From the NCBI GenBank assembly GCA_038373885.1, contig JAWZYV010019476.1:62001-126000 (forward strand): a stretch of 64,000 bases of DNA, in the 5' to 3' direction. Within the stretch, counting starts at the first letter, position 1; each line of letters begins with the position of its first letter. A model generated the notes under the pieces. That model ran no database searches. It saw only the letters and a program-made list of their open reading frames with translations, and was not told the origin of the DNA. Origin of the DNA: Cheiracanthium punctorium (Eukaryota; Arthropoda; Arachnida; Araneae; Cheiracanthiidae). Position numbers and translations under genes: made by a program. Positions 55,471 to 64,000 of the stretch are shown in pieces.

Positions 55471-55676
55471 TTTTACGTAATATTTAGCTTTTGGGTGCTG
55501 TTAATTTTAGGACGAAGATTTTTGTCTACCTGGTGAAAGGGCGAATCAAGTTTCAAGGGTTTCCAGATTAAACAAGAAAAATCCCCAAAGTTTTCCATTT
55601 TTGATGATGTATCACGAAAATTGGCATAAAAGAAATAAGTCCCCGAAACGATATCATCCATCTTTGTCGAATGCCC

Positions 55677-55908
55677 CAGCAGTGGCCAAGCGCATAACGC
55701 GCTGCGCTGTGAGACGGAAGATGCCTGGTTCAAAACCAGGTCGCGGCCGCAGACTTAACCATTCGGAATTTTCCGTGGTTTCTTCCGGAACTTACAGGTT
55801 AAATAAGGGTAAATACAGGTTAGGACCAATTAGGAAGACCCCCCCACGGAGGGCACCCCGCCATTCGGCCTAGAGCCCATGTGTTGCTAATCAGCGGTAA
55901 TCGCACAA
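55677..55908 (+). mobile_element. tRNA-headed SINE with 13-bp duplication
   Basis: It is flanked by perfect CCATCTTTGTCGA (55664-55676 and 55909-55921). The head GGCCAAGCGCATAACGCGCT resembles an A box and TGGTTCAAAACC a B box. This third SINE family lies inside the Helitron. Confidence 0.9.
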
Positions 55909-56221
55909 CCATCTTTGTCGAGAAATTGCCTAATATTGTTTATTTAATGGGATTAATGGTGTCTATATTCGAGTAAATAAAGGTGAAGTATAGGTAGAAT
56001 ATGCGTGGCGGGGATTAGGCGATTTTAACATAGATTTCAATTTGAAGAACAAGAGGACAAAAATTCGCGGGGAATATGATGCACATTCCAAACAGTATTT
56101 TAAACAAAATCTAAGACTTCAGCAAAGTAGACTATGCCTGAAGAATATTCTAAAACATTTTTTGTAGGTGATTAAATATAAAACCAAAATTTGTTTGATA
56201 TTTATTTACTTATTTTCATTT

Positions 56222-56574
56222 ATTGTTGTTGTCGTGTCCATGGATAGATGACACTATCCATGGAAAGAGGGATGCCATTGCCCCCCGAGGGGCTTGGACT
56301 TCTACTTCTTGATCCCTAATTTTGAACCGAACTGATTCCAGATGAGGGACCAACCACCACCTGAAATCGGCACCCCCAGAGGTATCGTTTAACAACTTGG
56401 AGGACATTGAAGCCACGACGGATTTTACGTGCACCAGCTGCCATTAGCGTTCACGGCTCCACAGCGGATGAGCCGAGAGGGAGATGACCCTCCCAAGCAC
56501 TGGGCAAGCCGGATGCTGCTTCACTTGCCGTGTTCTTACGGGAACGGAGTTTAGCGCTCAGACCACTGCGGGAC
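56222..56574 (-). mobile_element. SINE-like element, reverse orientation, 11-bp duplication
   Basis: TATTTTCATTT lies on both sides (56211-56221 and 56575-56585). The minus strand starts GTCCCGCAGTGGTCTGAGCG, which resembles a tRNA A-box region. No clear B box was seen. It lies inside the Helitron. Confidence 0.65.
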
Positions 56575-56799
56575 TATTTTCATTTTCATTTCTTGGTTTT
56601 GACAATATCTATTCCGTGCGAAGAACGGTTGCTTCAGCTAGTTTACAGATATGAAGTGTATTGTGCAGTCAGAAGGGTCCTCTTTTCATTGTGCGCCCCC
56701 CAGTAGTCAATCCTTCTCTAAGACACTGAGTTTATTTAAAATTATAAAATATCATTACCCCTCCCAGACTGCAACTCTAGAACCGCCCTTGGTGTAGTT

Positions 56800-57637
56800 A
56801 CGCTAATCCCTGACTCACTCTCTATTAATTCCGGTAAGACCACTTCAAAACAAAACATTTAGCATCAGTAATCCAAACAGATTACATTGTCTAAGACTGT
56901 AGTAAAATTCACGTCGTTTGTACGATCCGCTTGAAATTTTTCATAATCATGTGTAAAAATATAGTAAACAATCTGCACTTCTTTAAAAATCTGCACCCAT
57001 TTCCTCATTTTTAAGCGATTTTCCACTCTTTTCACCTCCATTTTATTTCCGTGAGTCAAAAAAATGAGTCATTTGCGTGACAAAATGAGCTGTTTCAAAT
57101 GAAAATGACGTCATACAATTGGGGGATTCCAATTCATTTAAAATAGTTTTTCCTGATTACATAGTTTAATTTTTTTTCACAATAAGTCGTCTACATGGAT
57201 ATAAGAATGGCTGTGCACACAATGCGAAATGCTTCGAAAGTGAAAAATTACCACACCTTTCTAGAAGAGCATGAAATTCGATTTGGGTGTATAATAAAAG
57301 TTGAATATGGCGTTGTTTATTGTAGGTGGACGAAGGTTAAATAGGTTGAGCGTAGCCGTATTTTCGTCGAAAGGTTTTTTTAGCGCCCGTTGTAATTGCC
57401 TTCACTCCACAAGGCTTTGACTTCTACTTCCTTAAATATTGATCATAGACATATACAATAAATTACAAAGTGCAAGAAATTCCTCGTCACAAACTAGGCA
57501 GAAAGGAACATGGGAGATCCCTGAAACTTTTCAGAGCGAACTAGCTGAGCAATCTGAAAATCGGGAATAAGTTAATAGTTCTTGGTCATTCGCAAAATTT
57601 GTTACGAGTCATGCGTCTATATTCAATAAAATATATA
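56800..57637. other. Spacer, nothing recognised
   Basis: Mixed AT-rich sequence. No gene or paired repeat ends were seen. Confidence 0.35.
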
Positions 57638-58397
57638 CAGTGAAACCTCTCCGAGCGGCTACCCTTGTATAGCGGTCACCCCCTCTAAACATCCAATTTT
57701 TCATGGCACGGATTTTTCGGCTCATAGGCTTAATGTTAAAATAACCTCTATCAGCAGCCACCCAACCCCCTCTAAACAGCCACCGAATGGGATCGCCCAT
57801 TTAATTTTTCGGGAAATTCTACTTACGTCATGCTTTAATTTTGAGCGGAAAAAATCAAGGTCAGGTTTATAGTCGAATATATGACCCAGGAATAACTTGC
57901 GAAGTCTATTGGAACAAAAATGCTATTCAGGTCCATGTTCACGCCAGTTTCATTTTATTAATTGGTCAGTGATCTGAGTTGCAAATCGGAAAGAAAGCTG
58001 AATTATTTAACTGCAGAAGAACGTAAATCAACGATGTCATTGAAGAAAAGGGTTTGATTTTGAAAGAATATGAAGACTTCAAATTTCGTGGTGTTAAACG
58101 GATAAGATCTGTTTTTTAAAGTAAAAAACGAACTTGAAAAAAATGGTTGTTTCAGAGAAAAGTAAAAACTTAAAACAGACACAAATAGTATCCTTTTTTC
58201 AAAAAATCTAAGAAAGCATTAAATAAGGTACTAGTTTCTCTCTAGATAAGTTTTAAATTTCATTTTAAATAAGGAATATGTGTCAGATTTGTTTATATTA
58301 CGTATTATAGCAATTATCTTATAATAGTAAATATAACCTCTCAGAGCGGCCAAATATTCTCGGCACTGTGGGGTGGCCTCTCAGAGAGGTTTCACTG
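57638..58397. mobile_element. Pogo/Tigger-like non-autonomous element
   Basis: Ends are CAGTGAAACCTCTCCGAG and CTCAGAGAGGTTTCACTG with TA outside on both sides. The subterminal GCGGCTACCC/GCGGTCACC text is typical of Tigger-like elements. The interior (about 57870-58140) has short frames with no clear domain. Confidence 0.88.
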
Positions 58398-58775
58398 TAT
58401 ATGCATGCATATATAGGCTGACCAAAAGCACCGAATTTCGGCTTCTGTTCCTTAAATATTACTTACAAACATATCCAATAAATCATAAAATTGCGAAAAA
58501 AATGGGAACAGAATACAGGGTTGTCCAAATTAAACTTCCCCAACTCAGAGGCCTGTGCAGGATGTTCTATGGATCATAATGTGACGAAATTTTAAAAACA
58601 CACACTTCAGATCATGCGCTCGTGATTTATTAAAAAAAAAAAATATTAGTACAAGAAGTTGCCAATAGGTGGCACTGCAGATCAATAAGACGTTCTACAG
58701 ATGTTCTATATGTGTGCCGTGGTTCTACATAACTCTTTCCATTCATAAAGCAGTGTGTTCCACCGCGGGACGCAG

Positions 58776-59022
58776 GGATCTCACCATGGCACAGTGGTTA
58801 TGCCACTGAAAATGGTAGATGGCCGAAGTGTGAAGGTCCCAGGTTCGAGACCCATCGCACAGCTGTCGATCTAACGGTCTGGAGTTTTGGGAAGTTTTCT
58901 TCAGATCTTACGTGAATACGCGTTAGAACCCCTTAGAAAGTCCTCCTAGCAAGGCACCCCCCTTGGCAGATCGCCCTAGTGTAGCGTTGCCATAATCTCG
59001 CACATCACATCACATCACCACA
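58776..59022 (+). mobile_element. tRNA-headed SINE with 11-bp duplication
   Basis: GCGGGACGCAG flanks it (58765-58775 and 59023-59033). It has an A-box-like TGGCACAGTGGTTATGCC and a B box, GGTTCGAGACCC. Same family as 14192-14421. The CACAT repeat at its end is a simple tail. It splits the 3' part of the transposase at 59040-59904. Confidence 0.9.
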
Positions 59023-59039
59023 GCGGGACGCAGTAAGTT

Positions 59040-59904
59040 CACATTAATTCCACGAACATTCCGAATAATTGCGTCTTTCAGATGTGCCAAGGTTCCTGGG
59101 TGTTCTCGGTACACCTGATCCTTTAAAACTCCCAAAAGTCGCACGGTGTGAGATCATGCGAGCGAGGAGGCCAAGCTGTTGGGAAACAGCGGCTGATCGC
59201 ACGTGCATCGATGAAAGTTACCCGTAACACCTTTTGAACGTCACGAGCAATATGGGGAGGTGCACCATCCTGCAAAAATATCGTGCCCTGGAGGCGGCCA
59301 TGTTGCTGCAGTTCAGGGATCACAAATGTTTGCAAATTGTTCTGGTATCGTTTTCCTGTGACAGAGCAGGATACGAACCCTCTTGGAGTTACCTCTTAAA
59401 AAAAATACGGCCCAATGACGAATGTTGCGGTGAAACCGCACCATACCGTAACTTTTTCAGGGCGCAAGGGTACTTGATGGATTGTGCGCGGGTTTTTTAC
59501 TTGCCTGTAAGGCAACTTACACACTTGCCTGCTCACTTGCTTGTAAGGAAATAACCCAGGATTCGACGCATTACACGCCTGACGGTCGAATAGGGCATAT
59601 CAACAGCACGAGAAACAGTTGCCCCACTGACAACACCATGTGGCGATTGGCTAGTGGCGTCCACGAACGCCAAAGCAACGTCTTGTACGCGTGCAGAATC
59701 CACAACATATCGTCCTCTACTTGGTAAAATTCCCAGCTGTCCGGTTCTTTCGAACTTCTTCATCATGTCTCGTAAAGCGCGTGATGTCCTTGGTCCTCGG
59801 CGTAAGTTCTTCAGCCGACGGAATGCTCTTATCGCAGCACAGGAGTTCTCGTCATTCTGGTAGAAAAGTTTCACTAACAGAGCTTTGTCTTTCAAAGTCG
59901 CCAT
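59040..59904 (-). pseudogene. Transposase with DUF4817-type helix-turn-helix, internally deleted
   Basis: It starts MATLKDKALLVKLFYQNDEN with an AIRAFRRLKNLRRGP motif and FERTGQLGILPSRGR, the N-terminal DNA-binding module (DUF4817-like) of a common arthropod transposase. SRAVDMPYSTVRRVMRRIL follows. After a gap, with stops, blocks reading VTVWCGFTA-like, LQTFVIPELQQHGRLQGTIF, LQDGAPPHIARDVQ (second catalytic Asp) and WPPRSHDLTPCDFWEF (third acidic block, D) appear, then after a frameshift LKDQVYREHPGTLAHLKDAI. The segment with the first catalytic Asp is deleted, so the enzyme is dead. Confidence 0.85.
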
Positions 59905-60269
59905 TGTGCATCAGCAAGCTGGAAACGACTGCCTGTGCAGCGCCTGTCTTCCACTTTTGTAGGGCTCGCCTTTTGGATACGTCGCGTAGATGCTTTATTT
60001 CTGGAAATCACGTTGTTGCAATATGTAAATTACTAGTGTTAGAGCACCACCTATCGGCAACTTCTTGTACTACTATTTTTTTTTTAGTAAATCACGAGCG
60101 CGTGATCTGAAGTGTCTGTTTTCAAAATTTCATTGCATTGTGACCCATACAACATCCTGCACAGGCCTCTGAGTTGGGGAAGTTTAATTTGGACAACCCT
60201 GTATAATGGCATTGATTAAAATTTTCAGGAGAGTAACTCTAGGTAAATACTTTTTATAGCCTCCGTGCG

Positions 60270-60560
60270 AAAAAAAAATCCCAATTAATAAAATCTGCTC
60301 CATACGTTAATAAGGTGATTCACAAAATTTTAACCTTTCACCAAAAAAAAGGCTAAGAGATATGTTTAAAGTAATTGCTAACAGGTATAGATTACCAATT
60401 ATAGAAGAAGTATCATGCATCTATGCAATTATTGCTTTTTTCGTTATTTGTGTACGACCTCTAAAATGCAATCATTTGACTTTTTTTTTTTTTTTTTTTT
60501 TCGCATTTGGGAGCCATTGAAAATGGATTAAGTCAGTATATATTTACATTTCTCCAACAC
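60270..60560. repeat. Dispersed repeat, left copy (partner at 62258-62560)
   Basis: It shares AATCCCAATTA, AGAGATATGTTTAAA and GGGAGCCATTGA segments in order with 62258-62560. The copies are diverged. No ends were recognised. Confidence 0.7.
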
Positions 60561-60628
60561 TTTTTAAGCTAAAATGCTCTTTGTACATCACCGTATTGAT
60601 GAATGGGGCGTATTTTACTATAAATGAT

Positions 60629-60634
60629 TATATA

Positions 60635-60679
<45 letters not shown>

Positions 60680-60681
60680 TA

Positions 60682-60758
<77 letters not shown>
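60629..60758. repeat. (TA)n microsatellite
   Basis: About 130 bp of TA with a few TTA interruptions. A frame through it encodes only Tyr-Ile repeats and is not a gene. Confidence 0.97.
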
Positions 60759-60759
<1 letters not shown>

Positions 60760-60882
60760 CATTACACATTTTACTAATTAGTAATTTCAGAAAATATATT
60801 TAACTTTTACATCCTTCTGGCATATTTTTAACTGATAGACGATGTTTAAAGTTATTAAAAATAAGAATCAATCAACAAGCTA

Positions 60883-61523
60883 CGAGGATGTTCTGAAAGT
60901 AAGCTTTTTTTTTTAAATACAGAAGATGCTACACTAAGTGAAGCATGCATTCGCTATAAGAAAGCACACCCATTGCTGGTTCAATGACAGAAAGAGCGTC
61001 AGAAGAGGAGTAATGGCGCATGCGCAGAGTTTTGGGAGTACAAAACAAGATAGCATACACCATGTTGTCAGTGTGGTCACCAGTGGACGTGCGTACTAAT
61101 ACCCTTCGTGAATGTGGTCACTGGAAGACAATGCAAACCACACATAGCATAGCAAAGCTGTCACAAGATGAGACCAGTTGCGTCGGATGGAAGAGATCGG
61201 ATTACCAAGCCTAAAGCCCTGATTTTGTCCTCGTTACACTTTCACCTGTTCCTTGCATTGAAACTCGCTCTGTCGGAAGTTACTTCAAAAAATATGCTGA
61301 GGTGAAGCATGTTGTAAGACAAATCCTTGCACCACAGACGATCGAGTTTTACCAAAGTGATTTCTTCAAACTGATCACACGCTACGACAAATGTCTCAAT
61401 GTGACGACTTCATCAAAAAATAGTTCAAGGTGTAGAATCCATGATGCCAGGTGTATTTATTTTTTTCAGTAAAGTTTCAGTATAAATAAAAATGACGAAA
61501 TTTAACTTTCAGAACGTCCCTCG
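60883..61523 (+). mobile_element. Mariner-like element, decayed
   Basis: Ends are CGAGGATGTTCTGAAAGT and ACTTTCAGAACGTCCCTCG with TA outside. Inside, a C-terminal mariner transposase remnant is readable: TIEFYQSDFFKLITRYDKCL and nearby EVKHVVRQIL; the N-terminal two-thirds is missing. The length of 641 bp fits an internal deletion. Confidence 0.8.
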
Positions 61524-62257
61524 TATAATATTGATAATTTAATTGGAATAGCATTAGATTTAATAAGATAATATTTTTGCATGGTCGACTAATGTTGCCT
61601 TTTTTATTAATTTTAAACATACATTCTCATTAAAAAACACAATATAAAATATTCGAAGATATTTTGAGGAAAACCGGTCAATTTGATCTACATATTACAT
61701 TTAGAGCTCACATTACTTCATCTTGTTGAAATGCATACAGGATATGGCAGTTAAAAGAGCTTTTACATTGAGTTCATATTACCACAGGAAAAAAAAATCG
61801 AGTTTGTTTATTTTTTTTATTTAAATTTATTTATTCTCAATTAATTTACATGAAAAAAAAAATTGTAATCTATTTTCAGAAGTACGACCACAACTTAAGA
61901 TTATACCAACTGCTGTCTAACCTTGACTTCTAGAAATGTGTGACAGCGAGTAAATAATGTCCTGTAAAATTAATACCATTCGTCACGACTCAAGGAAAAA
62001 AACTTACACATTCCAAGCAGTCGCTTATGTAATGAGATACAGAGAGATAATGTACTATTTTCTCTTTCAATGTTCCATCAAAACATTTTTTCATCTGCAC
62101 TTTCTGGACAAGCATATACTTTCTATTTTACGCAGTATATATATATATATATATATATACAAAGTTACGTAATAAAAGTTACAGAATTTTGTGGTATCGA
62201 CTAAAATTTTGAGGAGATTAAATTAAATAAATGCAAAATTTAAATTTTTGCACGGTC
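61524..62257. other. Spacer, nothing recognised
   Basis: AT-rich sequence with a (TA)n run at 62135-62159. No gene was seen. Confidence 0.4.
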
Positions 62258-62560
62258 CCCGTATAAAAACAATCCCAATTAGTGAACTTGTACACATGCT
62301 ATGATTAGGTGATGTACAAAATTTCAGCCTTCCACTATAAAAATACGCAGAGATATGTTTAAACAAAGATGATGAAAGGCTAATAAATACCAATAATAGA
62401 AAAAAATATTTTGCATCAATTACTGTTTTCATTTCGCAATTTGCATACAATCCTTGAAATGCGATCTTCGGATGTGATTTTTTTCTCTTCGGGAGCCATT
62501 GAGTGCTTTAAGTAAACATATAATTATTTTCATATCTCTGAGCCTTTTTATTACGAAAGT
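62258..62560. repeat. Dispersed repeat, right copy (partner at 60270-60560)
   Basis: Direct-orientation partner of the segment at 60270-60560. It includes AGAGATATGTTTAAA and CTTCGGGAGCCATTGAG. Confidence 0.7.
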
Positions 62561-62769
62561 CTGAAATTTTGTATATAATCTAATTTTAATGCATGGGGTA
62601 CATTTTGTGAGTTGGGATATTTTTTTAATGAACGGGGAACGTACAAAAATATGAATCCGTATTCAATTAATCTAAAAATATTAGTTAATTAGATTTAATC
62701 TGAAAGTTCTAATCGATGCAATTGAATTATGCACCTTTTTTATACAGCTATGTAATTTATTGTATATAT

Positions 62770-62880
62770 ACAGGGTATCCAGTGCTAACTGTGCCCAATG
62801 GGTATTTCGTAAATCGTTAGTCAGAGACAAATAGTTCCAACTGCAAAAAATGTTTTAAATTGTATCCGCTTTTATATTAA
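62770..62880 (+). mobile_element. Mariner-like TIR element, left-end fragment
   Basis: It starts CAGGGTATCCAGTGCTAAC after TA and matches the first 110 bp of 17816-19525 and 20837-21296. The match stops at about 62880; no right end was seen. Confidence 0.75.
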
Positions 62881-64000
62881 ACAAGGAATGTTTGTGTGTA
62901 TGTCCCAGCGATCTCGAAAACTGCTCTAAGGATTCTTTTTTAATTTCGTATCTAATGTTTTTTTGGGCCCCTGAAACGATTGTGCTAGGTCACGTGATTG
63001 TAAAAACTCTAAAACGCTCAAAATTTAAAATTTAAAATTTTTGGATGGTAGCGCCATCTATTGAGCGTTTGAAAAACACACTTGATGCAATCTTCCTAAA
63101 AGGGACGCTCAAATAAGTTTGGGGCGGATTAAAAAATACACGCCATCGATATATAATAGTAAAAATTAATTTCGCAAAGAAACAAAATAAATGGAACTTG
63201 ATATCCAGTACACAGACAAATAAATATTTTAGTAACTAGATATATTACACCTTTCAGCTACATAAATTTGTTCAGAATTAAAAAGTTATTTTTATTTCAA
63301 CATATCGTTCTGGCAACCAGCGAAAGAAAAAGAGAAAAGAATCTTCGTTGCCATCTCCGCAAGCACCTTGATGGAATATACGTAAATAATTTTAATTATT
63401 TTAATTCATAGTTATTAATACAAAACTATTCGTAAACCTTATGTGAAAAATTGCCTGAATTTATTACAATTATCCTTTTGTAACTAAGGTAAAGCTAAAT
63501 GTATTTTAGCGTATATACTAAAACAATAAAGATTTTTCATGTATTTTATTGATCCATATGATGCGAATTTCAAAAGTGCATAAAAGTTTCAGCTTAGCCG
63601 AATAATTTAAATGAAAATGACACCCTTTTCAGTCATTCACAGTAAGAAAAAAGATCCTCTGACGTAACATGAAATTCCATTTCTTTTCTTTTTTAAAAAA
63701 ATAACGGCACTAGGTTGAATTCTACTTTAACTGCCTTATTCCGCCAAGTTGACGATAAATATTTAAATGTAGTTACCCTGACGTTTTTTTTTTTGTTTTT
63801 TTTTTTGTTTTTTTTAAGGGACAACCGTTTATAATGAAACGATCTTTGAAACTCCGATGAAAAAATTTATAATGATACAATCGATTCCTAAATTGGGCTC
63901 GCAGCCGATATTCAAATTAATTTTACAGGTGATCAGCCATCAGTTTAGTTTTCATTGACTGCAGTTGATGATTTCAACTCATTTATTTTATCATCGTATG
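62881..64000. other. Spacer, nothing recognised
   Basis: AT-rich sequence. T-rich tracts at 63786-63817. No coding block, splice-supported exon or repeat ends were recognised. Confidence 0.4.

Larger units (their letters stand above)
54051..56641 (+). mobile_element. Helitron, non-autonomous, both ends visible
   Basis: The 5' end is TCTTCATATATAAAGG, after A; the 3' end is the hairpin CCGTGCGAAGAACGG then TTGCTTCAGCTAG, before T. Insertion between A and T, a 5' TC, a 3' hairpin about 10 bp from the end and CTAG are the Helitron hallmarks. Inside are about eight tandem units of 150-170 bp, a GDFN-type segment, two SINE-like insertions and a small TIR element. No helicase gene was seen. Confidence 0.88.
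53771..56791. mobile_element. hAT element carrying a nested Helitron
   Basis: Ends are CATTGGCGGTTTTA and TAGAACCGCCCTTG with a perfect 8-bp duplication, GTGTAGTT (53763-53770 and 56792-56799). Removing the Helitron at 54051-56641 leaves about 430 bp, a normal size for a non-autonomous hAT element. Confidence 0.88.
58516..60201 (-). mobile_element. Tc1/mariner-type element with about 165-bp inverted ends
   Basis: Ends begin CAGGGTTGTCCAAATTAAAC and stay near-identical for about 165 bp. TA flanks both sides (58514-58515 and 60202-60203). It carries a broken transposase on the minus strand and a nested SINE (58776-59022). Confidence 0.92.

Noticed and set aside
60581..60781. Tyr-Ile repeat protein
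   Set aside because: It is a (TA)n microsatellite.

Overview
This is a eukaryotic, intron-rich and AT-rich window, most likely from an arthropod and probably a spider or other chelicerate. That is an inference from the extracellular CCP/fucolectin gene, the Tc1-, mariner-, pogo- and hAT-type transposons, the Helitrons and the tRNA-headed SINEs. There are no bacterial operons, ribosome-binding sites, rRNA genes or CRISPR arrays. Only two protein-coding units look intact. One is part of a large host gene on the minus strand. The other is the transposase of a complete Tc1-like element.

Host gene (minus strand, about 1.4-33.6 kb): seven internal exons can be placed to the base at 33375-33557, 17289-17477, 16804-16893, 9497-9625, 8062-8232, 6537-6722 and 1419-1604. 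Each has consensus AG/GT borders, each length is a multiple of three, and every junction is phase 1, so they join in frame into 378 codons. In transcription order they encode one CCP/sushi domain, a fucolectin-type (FTP, F5/8C-like) domain split over three exons, then three more CCP domains. The signal-peptide end lies to the right and the rest of the CCP array and any membrane anchor lie to the left; neither was found here. The combination resembles the selectin-like adhesion protein Furrowed of insects, but no C-type lectin domain is visible.

Repeats fill the introns and everything right of 33.6 kb. hAT-type elements with matching 8-bp target duplications occur at 1.2, 13.7-16.4, 19.7, 22.1, 26.4, 28.5, 29.7, 35.4, 38.5-40.9, 39.4, 43.0 and 53.8-56.8 kb. 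An intact Tc1-like transposon lies at 24.4-26.0 kb and a decayed relative at 30.6-32.4 kb. A four-layer nest occupies 21.3-23.8 kb. A solo LTR with an internal triple 48-bp repeat is at 33.7-34.7 kb. Two non-LTR retroelement RNase H remnants lie at 35.8-38.0 kb (plus strand, interrupted by a mariner and a TIR element) and 45.0-46.0 kb (minus). Helitron-related tandem arrays fill 47.3-52.7 and 54.1-56.6 kb. Pogo/mariner-type elements fill 57.6-61.5 kb. Several tRNA-headed SINEs with 11-15 bp target duplications are scattered through.

No new multi-gene system was found. The main points of interest are the modular receptor gene, the possibly active Tc1 copy, the nested insertions with readable order, and several long palindromes inside retroelement remnants.
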